A stretch of 64,000 nt of DNA from Parietaria judaica (taxonomy: Eukaryota; Streptophyta; Magnoliopsida; Rosales; Urticaceae): contig OX940864.1 of assembly GCA_954871525.1 (NCBI GenBank), positions 24,422,001 through 24,486,000 of the forward strand, read 5' to 3'. The notes below the pieces were generated by a model. The model did not search any database. It was given only the letters and a program-made list of their open reading frames with translations, and was not told the origin of the DNA. The translations under genes were made by a program, and so were the position numbers. Below, one piece after another: positions 43,410-55,847 of this stretch. Each line of letters begins with the position of its first letter. Within the stretch, counting starts at the first letter, position 1.

Positions 43410-44770
43410 TGATAACTCTATGAAAATAGAGTTATTACACGGTTTTTACGGAATTAATAATTAAAACCCGAACGAAAGATCGATATAAAATTGACAATAT
43501 TGTCCAATTAGGCTAAAATTGTAAGTGCTTGAACATAATTGTGTAACATTGAAATAAACACATAAATTGATTTACATTGACAAAAAGAACCAAGTTTATG
43601 TGTGTTATTTCATGTTTTCTCACTTGAGCACTAATTAATAACATGATAAGATTGGGCTTAATAAATTAGGCCCAATTACCAAGAGAATGAGCTAAAATAA
43701 GAAAGTTGCCCTAATTAATTTTTGTCCCTTTTTGGCAGCATGGAATCAGTCATTGGATCAAGAGAATAGCATGATCAAAGGCTAAGAAGGAACGAAGGAG
43801 CTGCAAGCAGAGAGGAAAATAAGGAGCTGGAGAAAAAGAGGAGCTGCAGTGAAAGAATAAGAAAGAAGGCTGCATCAGAGCAACTTTGGCTATCGTGGGA
43901 TCATCAAGAGGCAGCAAGAAAAAAAGAGAAGGGCAGCAAGGGATCATCAACACATCAACTTGAGTTCATTTTGTTCATCATATATTCGGTTTGATGTTGT
44001 ATCTTGAACCACTTTTCTTCTCTAATTTTTGTTGTCCAAGTATGAACTAAATTCCTAGAGTTGGGTAAATGATGAACTAAAGGTTTGAAGAATTATTGAA
44101 TGTGATGGGATTTTGTGTTTTCTTAGTTCTAGGTTGAGTGCTTAATTTTGTCATAATTCTATTTCTTGTGTCAACTTAATAGAATTTCAGATTTAATCTC
44201 TATTGGAAAATATGAATTGAATTGGAAATGCAACCTTGATACATGTTTAATCTTGTGAATTCGTTCTTAAGATTGAGATGAGTATAGGAATATATGAATC
44301 TCCTTGTAGATTTGTGGAATTGGATCTTAATTTTAACCGGTAAAATAGTATTATCATAGGAATATGAATGATTAATTTACAAACGGTTTTTAAGCAAAAG
44401 TTCGGAAGAACCAATGTTATCGTTGTTTCCCAGAATCACTAAGAAAATGCAATAGCATTCCTGTCACATTCGGTAATTCGGAAAACCCGAAGTAATTCAT
44501 GAGCCCAACCGTTTTCTTTCATCGATTACCAAATTGCTTGTTTCCTCTGTTCATTTAGCTTTAGTTAACAGTTTGAATACCATTTTAGCTTACAATTTGA
44601 ATGAATCTTGATTTTTATGAATTTTCTCATGTTATGTTCTTTTTATATAACTCGCAAGAAATACGTAATTTGATTTAGTCTCCGTGGGATCGATCCTTGT
44701 GCTTTGCACATTGTTTTACTTGTCGACACGTACACTTGCGTAATTTTGCATACACGTTTTGCAACCAACA
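43410..44770. mobile_element. Solo LTR (1361 bp), family uncertain
   Basis: It starts TGATAACTCTATG and ends AACCAACA (TG..CA) and is flanked on both sides by ACCAC (43405-43409 and 44771-44775), a 5-bp target duplication. The first 30 bases form an inverted repeat (TAACTCTAT/ATAGAGTTA). The words CTCCGTGGGATCGATCC and GACACGTACACTTGCG near the end are typical of plant LTR regions. It differs from the LTRs of elements A and B. Confidence 0.72.
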
Positions 44771-44775
44771 ACCAC

Positions 44776-45491
44776 CCAAATGAACGTACTATGTATATAT
44801 ATATATATAATTGGAGCTTTACATGTATATATAAATAATATATCGGTGCCGAGTTCGAGCTTCACGACATACACAGAATTTGAGAAACGATCAATTAAAA
44901 AATAGTGTGAAAATGATGAGAGGCACAATGTAGTTAGATTATGATGAATATGATCACCAATTATACACACACTGCACTTTCTCTCTTGCTTGCTGTATAT
45001 TTGAATGAGGATATAATCATGGAATATATATATATTATATATGTATAGATATAGAAATATATGTGAGGAGCAGAAAGGGGCTGTGAGGTGATGGGGGGTC
45101 ACATGGGGTGGTGGTGACAGCTTGCAACAGCTAGCTCAGAAGAGGAGGAAATGGACTTTCAGCTTCCACTCAAATAACATATATCACATTGATAGAACAT
45201 AATATGGAAAAAGAATGTATTATAGAACATCACATTGATCTTTGAATAACATGTATGGTTTGTGACACACGTATCTTTGGTTGTGAGTTCTCTCGTTTCT
45301 TGTACCACGAGATTCAATCTTTCTACACTACACTCATCATTAATCTCCAATATATGTGTGACATTTCTTGTGACGGGAAAATAGAGAAAGACACACACTT
45401 CCCTGTGACTAAGTAAAATCTAAAAACCACCGAAATCATCGTTAACTATCTCACAACACAACATATGGACATTCTTCAGAAACTAACCATT
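44776..45491. other. Probable former promoter and leader of the bZIP gene; AT-rich DNA
   Basis: Read on the minus strand, 45150-45060 is CT-rich leader-like sequence with TCACATGGGG, and TATATATA words lie around. It lies where the bZIP promoter would be before the LTR inserted. Beyond it to 45491 I see nothing certain. Confidence 0.35.
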
Positions 45492-45965
45492 TCACGCCTT
45501 CTTTTCGACGTGATGCGAACCGAACTTGTAGTTGAAATCTTGCACAATCTTCGCGTCTCCGTCAATTGTCTTGCCTTTCAACAGCAGCCTAAAGGACCCT
45601 GAACCCGAAGTGCAAAATCTGTCAAAAGCCAAAGCGGCGAAGAGTGAACCGACGGCGCAAATCCCCAAGCACGCGGCTGCCACCACATACGGAGAACTGG
45701 CCACGGAACGCGCTAGCTTCATGAAGCCCTCGAGTTTCCCGGAACTCGAATGCACCTCACGGTTTTGAGGAGGTGAATATGCTGGCGGATTCTGAGATGA
45801 GAGTAAACAAATAAAGATACGTTCTTTATGGAAAACTAAACTCATTGGCATCACGAAACAATGTCATAACAAGTCTTCGATCACCGCTTGAAGGCCGACG
45901 CTGGAGGAGCTAGGCACAAACCGACTGCCGCAAACAATCTGCAATGAAAAGCGTAAAAATTAGGT

Positions 45966-46014
<49 letters not shown>

Positions 46015-46171
46015 AGACATTTACCTTTGGCAGCTTCTGCAATTCTGGAATGCAGGTGTCAATCTCGTCCTTGGTGAAACGTTGTTGAAATAATCTTGCT
46101 GATGTTGTGCTTTTTGGCAAACCAAAGAATCTTATGGATTTTTTAATGAAATATATCTTATTACATTCCAC
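45492..46171 (-). CDS. Hypothetical multi-exon gene or remnant next to malic enzyme
   Basis: Three pieces: about 46120-46026 (FTKDEIDTCIPELQKLPK, donor GTAAAT), 45940-45874 after ATTGCAG (VPSSSSVGLQAVIEDL), and 45791-45492 after TCTCAG (PPAYSPPQNREV.., a membrane-like segment YVVAAACLGICAVGSLFAAL, ending HHVEKKA). The first intron holds a long TA microsatellite. The third piece is not clearly in phase with the second, so they may belong to different genes. No family is recognised. Confidence 0.3.
45970..46011. repeat. TA microsatellite
   Basis: About 20 TA units in an intron of the hypothetical gene. Similar TA arrays lie at 50280-50315, 53771-53818 and 55816-55845. Confidence 0.85.
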
Positions 46172-46493
46172 TATATAATCTTCTGAAATTAGTCATAAGA
46201 AAGTACACAATACATGTATATATATACACAAAACAATACATGCATATATATACACAAAACACATTTCTTTCAGGCAATTATTACTCATCAAACATTGCAA
46301 AACCACACAACACAGCACACTGCCATTGATGAAGGTAAAAGAACTGCTCCCACGACAAAACTTAACCGAGAAGGGGTTGATTACCGGTAGCTTCGGTAGT
46401 TTGGGGTGTACATACAACTCTCAGCATACTTGAAAAGGTTCTCGGGACGAGGAAGACGAGTAGCCAAACCTAAGAAAAAACAAGACATGATAA

Positions 46494-47986
46494 GAAGGAA
46501 AAGAACTAGAGGGAATTTAAGTTAGTATCTTGTTCTTCACTTTTACCTAGTTCATAAGCCTTAGTAGCAACACTGGCAGCTATATTGGCAGAGATCTTTC
46601 TGATTTCGGAAAACGGCGGTAAATTAGCCCCTTCTTGTAGTTCTCCGCTGACACCTGTTTCGCTAGCGCCTCGGTTGTTTATGAAAATAAAGATAAATTT
46701 CTTACTCTGATAGGACTCGGTACCAAACTAAATAGTAATAACCAAAGTGATTACTGCCAAATACTTTATTGCTACGAACAAAATAATAATCACGCAAATT
46801 GGGAAAGAAGAAAGATGGTTTACAGGCTGCTAGAAGCATATCATCATGAACTCGGATAGATCCCGAGATGATCAGACCGAGACCAAGTCCGGGGAAAATG
46901 TAAGCATTGTTGGCCTGATATTCGATAAAAGTTATGTATGATCATCTTTTATCGAATATCAGGCCAACAATGCTTACATTTTCCCCGGACTTGGTCTCGG
47001 TCTGATCATCTCGGGATCTATCCGAGTTCATGATGAAATGCTTCTAGCAGCCTGTAAACCATCTTTCTTCTTTCCCAATTTGCGTGATTATTATTTTGTT
47101 CGTAGCAATAAAGTATTTGGCAGTAATCACTTTGGTTATTACTATTTAGTTTGGTACCGAGCAGTGGCGGATCCAGAAAATTGTATCGGGAGGGGCTATA
47201 ATTTTTTTTCTATTAGGAATTAAACCATGACTAGGGCGTAAAGACCTAAAACCTTGATGATTTTAATACGGCATCGGGTCGGAGCTAAGTTTGAGTCGGG
47301 ATAATTTTTTTTATTTATGATATTAGAATAATGCAAAACGACGTTTTTTTTTATTGGCGTATAGATTAGAATATATGCATATTGTTTGTCTGTCGCTAAT
47401 AATTTAGTCGACCTCTTGTCTTCTTATTTATTAATTTATTATGATAGAAAGTGATTATTAACACGTGAGTGTCGTACGAACTTCGAAGAGAGAGAGGGAG
47501 TAGAAAAACTGAGATAGGGAGTGGCAAGTGGGCTGTACACGTGGGAAGAGAGAGAGGATCAAATGTGTGGGCTTGGGCTGGGTTTGGATAAAGATAGGCA
47601 TTGGACTAAAATCTAATAAGGCTTAAAGCTGAGGGGGCTAAATGAAATTTTCTTGTAGGGGCTGGCTTCAGTATGATATCTGATGTGTTAAATATGTGGG
47701 CTTTTTTTATTTTGGGCTGGAGGGGCTATATTGGGCCCTTAATGGATCCGCCCCTGGTACCGAGTCCTATCAGAGTAAGAAATTTATCTTTATTTTCATA
47801 AACAACCGAGGCGCTAGCGAAACAGGTGTCAGCGGAGAACTACGAGAAGGGGCTAATTTACCGCCGTTTTCCGAAATCAGAAAGATCTCTGCCAATATAG
47901 CTGCCAATGTTGCTACTAAGGCTTATGAACTAGGTAAAAGTGAAGAACAAGATACTAACTTAAATTCCCTCTAGTTCTTTTCCTTC
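46494..47986. repeat. 438-bp palindrome (inverted duplication) inside the malic enzyme gene
   Basis: Left arm 46494-46931, spacer of 14 bases, right arm 46946-47986. Without the hAT element and its duplicated site the right arm is also exactly 438 bases, and I count only three mismatches. The arms contain exons 17 and 18; the functional-strand copies are in the left arm, and the reversed copies fall inside the intron after exon 16. Confidence 0.95.
47162..47756. mobile_element. hAT-like non-autonomous element (595 bp)
   Basis: Ends CAGTGGCGGATCCAG and ..GGATCCGCCCCTG are inverted repeats. GTACCGAG is duplicated at 47154-47161 and 47757-47764, an 8-bp target duplication as expected for hAT. 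The left palindrome arm keeps the single uninterrupted site (complement CTCGGTAC near 46736). No transposase is seen. Confidence 0.88.
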
Positions 47987-50070
47987 AAACACAAATATTC
48001 CGCAAATGATTTGTTGCTTGGACATATTTGATCAACCTGTCCGAAATAGTAGACTTTTCTGTCGTACTCAATTGGGTCAAATGGACTTCCACTTGCGAAA
48101 ATTGCACGACCCTAGAGGTTAAAACAGAGGATAAATAACCAGGTTATTCTTGTAATTATACGGGCACTGAAATTCTCGAATGGACCATAAGAAGCTATGC
48201 TTAGCAATACCTCACTCCACGTGTAAGCTTCTTCGGCTGTGCATTCAGACTGTGAAGTCGGGTTTGAGAGAGCCAGTATGAGAGGTTTCTGCGAATAATA
48301 AACTTGGGTTATAGTGTATATACTACTATTTATTCATTTTTTTAAGGGCTAAAGACAAAGTTGCAACGATGAGTGAGACGGAGAAAATGAGGAGAAGGAT
48401 ATACCTCATTGCAAGCAGTTACGGCTTCGATGACTTCTTTGGTAAATGTTTTCCCAGTACCGGATGATCCAATCAGGACCGTCGGTTTGATTACCTGCAG
48501 CAGTTTGCAAACGCAGTGAGACAGACTGTAAAACAATTTTCAGTTCGGGATTCAATTGTGGATGTACAACAACATACCTTCACAGCAGATAGAAGGTCCT
48601 TGACTGGTTCATGCTCGTGAGCCCATGGCTGCTTGAAGTGCTGAAGTGAATCTTTGCGAGAGCTGACGATCAGTCCCTGCAAGACAATTTACCGAAAGAT
48701 TTTTAACTGACAACTATATAATTATTTGTTTTTTCACTTGTTTTATAGTTTCATTACCTTTGAGTCAACGAGCCAGATTCTCTTCCGTGTCTCCTCCAAT
48801 GGAATTTTAGTCTACGAAGAAAAAATAAAATAAGACAATTATGATACTAAACTTCAACCAAAGATGAAGCAAATTTACTGAACATTACCTACTTTGACAT
48901 CTCTAGAGCAATTAGCTCAGCTATCCCCGTTCCAGCCTGCAATATCCAAATCCCGTTTACGTAAGACAATCAAATTTTATTTAGAAAATCCCAGATAACA
49001 AAGAGCAGAACTTGAGAAGACCCGTGTATAATGGATTTTAATAGTCAATTGAAAGCGAAAGAAAAACCGCAGTAGAAGTAAAGGAATTTGGAGCTTACTT
49101 CACCGGCACCGAGGAACAAGAATTTATGATCAGCCAAAGAACCACCAATCAGCTTTAGCGCTGCAACCACTCCAGCGAGAACAACGGAAGCCGTACCCTG
49201 TAGAAAAAGATAAAGGCTCAGTACTTATATCACAAAGATTAAACAATACTTCACTGCAAGCAAGACCTAGAGAATCAATCTTTACACCCCACCTGTATGT
49301 CATCATTGAAGACGAGATGAGTGGTCCCGTATTTCGCTAACAGATCAAAAGCATTGTGGTTTGCAAAATCTTCAAACTGCAAAATGCAACCGAAAATAAC
49401 TAAAAACAAATCGAGAGTATGGATGCTTGGGAAGGCTTGATACTTTGTCAACAAAGTTAATCAATGATGCGATGATAACTAAAACCAACCTGTATGAGTA
49501 CTTTTTCTCCGTAGTTCTGCTTCACAGCGCTCATGAACTCGTGCAGAAGTTCAGCATATTCCTGAGAACAAAGTTGGCAGATTTCTAAATATATATTTCA
49601 TAAACTAGAATTGGTAAATCAAATTAACGGTTTTTTAACGGAACCTGTCCAGTGGCTCTTTTTTGTCTAAGACCAATATAGAATTCATTCTTCAACAGCT
49701 CTTCGTTGTTTGTTCCCACGTCGATCGTTACAGGCAAGCACTACAAATGGAAATATTGAAATCGTAATATTAAATCCAACTTTTGCATCTAAAAATTTCT
49801 GGGAATTACACGCAGGTTACTTTAATGCATTTCTTGCTAAACAAGGATTACAAGCTTGAAAGAAATAAAAATAAAAAAAAAAGAAGCCGGGAAATGAAAC
49901 ATTTGTAGTAAATATGCTTACAGAAGATGGACGAAGACCTCCAAGTGCTGTGTACAAGGCCAATTTCCCCACCGGAATCCCCATTCCCTGATAACAATCA
50001 ATAGTCTTAATAAACTAATTTAATTAAAGTTCGTAGAAGATTTCGCTTGTATCAATCATTACCGGCATCA

Positions 50071-50226
<156 letters not shown>

Positions 50227-50263
50227 TCAAAACTCATCTTCAAATCACGTTGATTGATTACAC

Positions 50264-50315
<52 letters not shown>

Positions 50316-51189
50316 GAAACTCACTTCTCGTTTAAGCTTATGTAGAGACCCTGTGGGCGCCGGAAAATGCTGCCGTACTTCTGGCAGGCCTCCCCGACAG
50401 TAGGGGTGTAAACAACCGGGAGGAACTCCTCAACATTATCAACCAAAAGTTTGTAGAACAGCTGTTGATTCCTCTCCTGGAAAAATCACGAGATAAAAAC
50501 TTCCATACTCAAAATCCGTGATAAATTACATATAGCTCGTCGATCAAAGAAATCGATGCAAAACAAGCATTGACCTGAAGATCCATCATGGCCGTGTACT
50601 TCTGGAGAGGAACTTCATACTGTCTGATGTTGTGCATCAACTTCTTCTCCTGTTTCGGTAATTCGTTTTCAGTATCGAAACACCGGAAAGATCGGAAATC
50701 AACTCGTTACAAACCTGAAGCTCTTGCGAGGCCACAACTGGGGGAAGAAGACCGCGCAGATAATGGGAGTCTCTCTCAGACTGAGTGAAAGCAAGCCCTT
50801 TGTTGTGCTGGGGATCTCTCAGCAAAGTATACCCACTACGCCACAATCGCAAACCCAGTATTCATACATATGTATGTATATATACACACACTTACAGTGT
50901 ATATATACAATTTCAAAAAATCAGTAGTCTAAGCTTCCTCTAACAGTGGTTTCTTCTCCATAATTAATAGATAAATTTGTGACTGAGACGAGAATCAGTA
51001 CCTGGCGACTGAGAAAGTCCAAGGAGTGACGAGCTGGTCCTCGGTGGCGCGATCCTCGCCGTAGACGTCCTCGACTCCGCCGCCGACGTGGATTTGGGTT
51101 CCATGTCGAGAACGGAAGCTCCGCCTCTCATGTCGCTGCTCTCCATTTTCTCAGCTCCAAATTTTCTCGGGAAACAAACAAAGAAGACT

Positions 51190-51245
51190 ATGCAATTGCA
51201 ATGCATGTGCAATAATAATAGGGTTAATCCCGGCAAAAGTACTAA
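51190..51245. repeat. Short dispersed repeat, copy 1
   Basis: GCAATAATAATAGGGTTAAT and CCCGGCAAAAGTACTAATA in the leader intron recur at about 52435-52485, immediately before the dispersed repeat that holds the solo LTR. Confidence 0.6.
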
Positions 51246-51519
51246 TACTTTTAAATAACGTATGTGCTCTATGATATGTGCAATAATAGCTGAAACTCCA
51301 TGAAGATCAAAGCAATGCAACTCAAAAACTTAAGCCTCGCGCGCGAACAAGGCACACGCAGATGTCACGGTCAAAACACACCGTTTTCGCGCCTCTCGTT
51401 CACGCGACCACAATCGAGCACACAGAAAACACCATTGAAACGAAGCAAGAATAACGAAAAATCGTCGAGAAAATCGTGAACGGAAAATTCCGAGCAACAG
51501 AAAGAGGAAACAGGAACGA

Positions 51520-51670
51520 GCAATGCCATACCGAGACGAATTCCCCGGCGAGCGAGCTTCGCTAGGGTTTCGTTGCAGAGAGCGATTCGGAGAAAGCGAG
51601 AGTGACAGTTAGCGAAGCACAGAGATCTTGGAGGGAAAGAATGGTCCGAACACAGGGACGACTATTTATA
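51520..51670 (-). promoter_or_regulatory. Promoter and 5' untranslated exon of the malic enzyme gene
   Basis: On the minus strand TATAAATA lies at 51670-51663, and a leader follows with AAACCCTAGCG, a common plant 5'-leader word, up to a likely donor CTCG|GTATGG near 51532. A leader intron would then precede the ATG exon at 51146. Confidence 0.6.
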
Positions 51671-51739
51671 CTCAGTTTTTTAATTTCTTTTTTATTATTT
51701 TCGAAATATAATATGACCAAAATTTAAATGAAAATTCAT

Positions 51740-52080
51740 TTCGAATTTTCGATACATCCAACCCGGACGATTGGAAGGTCATCTGGTCCGCGAAGCTGTG
51801 GATTATTACCTCTAACGGAAATCATATGGCTCGGGGGTATTTCGGTAAATCTACTCAAAGGATTCCTCGAAGCTGTGGGGTATTTCGGTCAATCCAGATT
51901 CTAATGATTCCTGGTCCGGAAAGCAGTGGGTTAATACGGTAGGGGCATTAAGGTAAATCTGAAGCTCGGTTTGGAGACGCGAGTACATTTGTTAGCGTGG
52001 TCTGGGATGCAGAGGATTTATTCTCGAGTAGGGGGTATTTTAGGTAATTTGCAGAAATGGTAGTGGACGCAGCAGGGAAC
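51740..52080. repeat. Degenerate tandem words upstream of malic enzyme
   Basis: GAAGCTGTGG, GGTATTTCGGTAAATCT and GGATTCCTCG-like words recur three to four times at 60-70 base spacing. No gene is seen. Confidence 0.45.
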
Positions 52081-52509
52081 AAGAAACTGTTACGGTTAAG
52101 CGCCAAGGCGCCTCTTCGCATCCGTACGTTCATTAATGGAAAAATAAAATAAATATTACTATTATTTATTTATTTATTTATGCACATTTTTAAAAATTAA
52201 TATTCTATTTTTGTTAAGTTAGCTATTTGTTTGTGTATATTTAAATAATAAAAATACTAAAAATGGGATGGATTAAAAGGGTAATATTTGTGTAGTGTGA
52301 GTGACACACACTAGTGTAATATTGTATCATTTTCATGGTACAAGATGTCACAAGTACAATATAAGTTCCTTTGATTTTTGCTATAAACTCTTACTAATAA
52401 TAAGATCCTTCAAAAAAAAAGTACATTGTACAATTGCAATTGCAATAATAATAGGGTTAATCCCGGCAAAAGTACTAATATTGTATCATGTTTTGTAATT
52501 TGACGTTTT

Positions 52510-53770
52510 TCAATTATTGCAGAAAAAGTACATTGTACGTTTTTTAGTATTTTCATTCTATATTGGACTCTTTTTTCTTGCTAAAATTTTACACTATTAT
52601 TAACCAAAAAAGGAGGAGAAACAGTGGGGGAAAAGGGACAGAAGCAAAGTGAGGAATGATGACGTGTTTTCACACACCAACAGTCACGTGAATTGTGAAT
52701 GGGATTTCGATTTGATATTGTTGAATTTTGTGGATTCTGACCTCCGCGTCGTAAATACTTTAGACGGTGACAAAAATAAATATGAAAAGAAAAAGATTAG
52801 AACACCGAGGTTTTTTAGAGTGGTTCGTCCCAATGCGGTAGTTGACTACGTCCTCTGTACGTTTATTGCTTTGAGAAAGGTGATCAACCGAAACCACAAG
52901 CCAATTTCTGGTAGATCTAAAATAAAAGATAAAAAGCTCTGGAAAATACAAATTTCTCTATTCTCTCAGAATCAATGCTTGCGTGTGTATGAGGGGGTCG
53001 TCTTCTTGCTTTTATAGGCTCCTGGTTTCTGCCCGTTGGGAGTGTACGTTGGTGATGGCTTCGAGTTCGGAGCTTGGTTTACTGTCGAGCTGACACGTAG
53101 GCCACGTTCTGAGAGATTTGCGAGGTGGTGGACTTTGACTTGTCGTCGTGGGTTTTGAATTTAAATCGTGGCGATTTTCCTGGTCGTGCCTTGAGGGTTT
53201 GAATTGAAGTGGTTGACTTGGTCTGCTCGTGTTCGGATGTTTCGCATGCTTCTGTTCGGATCCCTTTTGTTGACAATCTCTGCCCGGGGCGAGCTTTTGG
53301 GTTCTTCAGGTCGGTTAATTTGTTTGATGTTTGGATTTTGACCAAGTGTTGGTTTTTTGTCTTTAAGTAGGATCTTCGAGCTCAGCTCGGGGTTTCTTTC
53401 CTTGAAAGGCTCTGCTCGGATTCCTTTTAGGCATTTTCTGCTCGTGGTGAACTTCTTGCCTTGTGGGCCTTTGGTTCTGCTCGGGCCCGAACATGGTCGA
53501 ATGTTCATTGGGCTTCTGGGCCTTGTGGTTTATAAGCCCGTTTTGCATAAATATTCAATTATATTTATGACTTATGCTTTTAATTAATGTGAACCATTAA
53601 TTTAATTAATGATCTCATAACTCCTATTTAAGGAACGAATTTGCACATCAACAAGGAAGACAAGGCATGGAGCGAAGTGAAGTTGGGCTTCTTACCTATC
53701 TCTATGTGTAAACTCTAAATGACTCCACCTAAATCATTAACTACATAGGACAATAAGTACCAATATTTAT

Positions 53771-53822
<52 letters not shown>

Positions 53823-53845
53823 TAATGGTCCATGGACCCGGTTTT
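52510..53845. repeat. Dispersed repeat copy 2, split by a solo LTR
   Basis: 52510-52656 plus 53659-53845 match 37088-37384 closely (for example TTTTACACTATTATTAACC against TTTTACAATATTATTAACC). Here the TATATA tract before TACTAATGG is longer. Confidence 0.85.
52657..53653 (-). mobile_element. Solo LTR of the element A family (997 bp)
   Basis: Starts TGATGACGTG and ends CATCAACA on the plus strand, in the same orientation as the LTR of element A. It is flanked by AGGAA (52652-52656 and 53654-53658). No internal sequence remains, so the two LTRs recombined. The untouched target is preserved at 37230-37234. Confidence 0.95.
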
Positions 53846-54424
53846 CATTACTTCCAACTACACTTAAAAGTGTCGTCGAATATGCCGATATAAAATTAAA
53901 AAAACGGGCGATTAAAATCGCCCGGATGCTTTGGTATCACCTGTAAATAATAAATAATATATATTTTATATAATAAATTCCAAAACTAATCGATTTATAT
54001 AAATAATATTCCGTACCTATAAAAAGTATCAATCATACTTACAAATAGTATTGTCGTCCCTATATCTAAGAATATAAAACCGTCTATATACATAATACAT
54101 AAAAAATATATATGATGTTTTGAATGTTATTTTATGAAGTTTCCCTTTTGGTTTCGTTAACAACGGTATAAATATTTACTATTTTGATTTTTATGATAAT
54201 ATAAATATATTTGTTTTACATTTAGTTTAAAATGAGACTTAGAAAAATGAGATATGTGGGAGACTTAGAAAAACATGAAAAAAAAATTGACTATCGGGAA
54301 GAAATGAAATAGTGATAGTATTGAAAAATGCGGCTATAAAAATACTAAATATTTAAGAAAGTACTGTAAAAAAAATAAAAAATTATGACACTATAAAAAA
54401 AAATTAAAAAAATAGTAATTATAT
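53846..54424. other. AT-rich intergenic DNA, no gene seen
   Basis: Low-complexity A/T tracts only. Confidence 0.4.
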
Positions 54425-54690
54425 TGGTATTTACTGTATTATGTTTAAATAACTATTCAATTTGTTTATTTTCTATAATAGTTATAACTTATATGTCACT
54501 GTTATGGGTATTTTTCGGAGCCTAGGAAAATTAAGGCCCGGCCCAAAAATTCAACAAGGCTCGGTCCGGAAAAAAGTCAGTATAAAGTTTAGTACTTTTA
54601 CTGCAGTAAAGCCTTTCTTAGAACCAGAACCCGCGCGAACGCGTCGTCGCGCCAACTCTCAAACATGATTATCTTTTGCCTACTCTTAAA
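54425..54690. repeat. Dispersed repeat shared with 62566-62790
   Basis: The order TATGTTTAAATAACTATTC, GGGTATTTTTCGGAGCCTAG, TTCAACAAGGCTCGG and GCAGTAAAGCCTTTCTTAGA is the same in both places. Unit ends are unclear; it is probably a transposon family. Confidence 0.75.
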
Positions 54691-54802
54691 AAGAACTTAC
54701 ACAAAAATGGCACGTAAGTGCAACAAATGTTAGCGCTACGCTCTGATCCTGCGTTAGCATACCGTCCTACTGAACCCAATCATGGTTTCACGTCGCTTCT
54801 CT

Positions 54803-54911
54803 GTCGACGAATTTCACACCAAATCGATCCCAGACTCGCGCTTCGAACTCTATCATCGATAGATCTTTCAGCCAGTTGATCTCGTAAACCGTTGTGACTG
54901 TATGAAGCTTA
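54803..54911 (-). pseudogene. Copied piece of RDR exon 3
   Basis: It matches 58086-58194 with about four differences, on the same strand, and lies wholly within that exon. It codes for YEINWLKDLSMIEFEARVW before unrelated sequence begins on both sides. It lies about 740 bases past the last recognisable exon of the RDR gene. Confidence 0.75.
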
Positions 54912-55645
54912 TTTATATGTTTAGACTTATTTATTCACAACATCTTGGAAAGGAAGAGTCATGCATACTTGAATGTATATAATATATATTATATACTATA
55001 TACTATATAGATGTGTGCTAACATGATTTTCAAAGCATTGTTTTGCTTTTTCAATTTGTAATCAGATAAGAAAAATATTGTAATTATTTAACGTATCCTT
55101 TTGGTTGCTCAGCCTCAAATCTCGGCCCTTTTCTCCATTAATCCGCGGTTTCAAATCTCTGTCTCCGCTCGAGGTTTGGTTTTAGCGTCGTTTTATTTTA
55201 GTTATGTCCATTGTTCCGATATCCACAAACTCTGTTTGAACCTCACTCAGTTTCAGAAAACATGCATGAAGCATTTAAAAGAATTGTTTACTTAGAATAA
55301 ATGCAATATAACAGTAAGAGCTATGATTTAAGGCAAAAGAGCTATGCCCGATGAGCAAAACAGACGAAAAAGTTAGGGGTTGAAAACTGACAGGATCAGT
55401 GATTGAATCCAACTTTTCTCTTTATTACGTCTGTATTATGACTAACAAATAACATATCACAGTTCGACCATTCCTTTGAGAGGGAGCTTGAACGCTCTCC
55501 TAATGACGCGAAGAGAAAGCTAAACCAAACAGATTACAAAACAAGAAGAGATGGGGTTACCACTTTCGTCCTGCTTATAAAAAAATCTTAAGCTACATCA
55601 TAGTTTAGCAAACATCTTAAAGTGATAAAGGTAAATAGATTATAC

Positions 55646-55812
55646 CGTGCAATATACATCTTCGACTATCTCAAAATTCACTCTGATCAGGTCAACTTCT
55701 AGAGTGTGTGTCTTGGACAAAATCAGCGAAAACCTGAATTTAAAAGGATAAAAAAGATAAATTTTGGAAATGAGTTTGTAGCCGACATTTAGGCAGAATC
55801 AAGAATGAGATG

Positions 55813-55847
<35 letters not shown>

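Noticed and set aside
44716..45102. Minus-strand ORF rich in Ile and Tyr
   Set aside because: It is encoded by TA-rich low-complexity DNA, partly inside the solo LTR.
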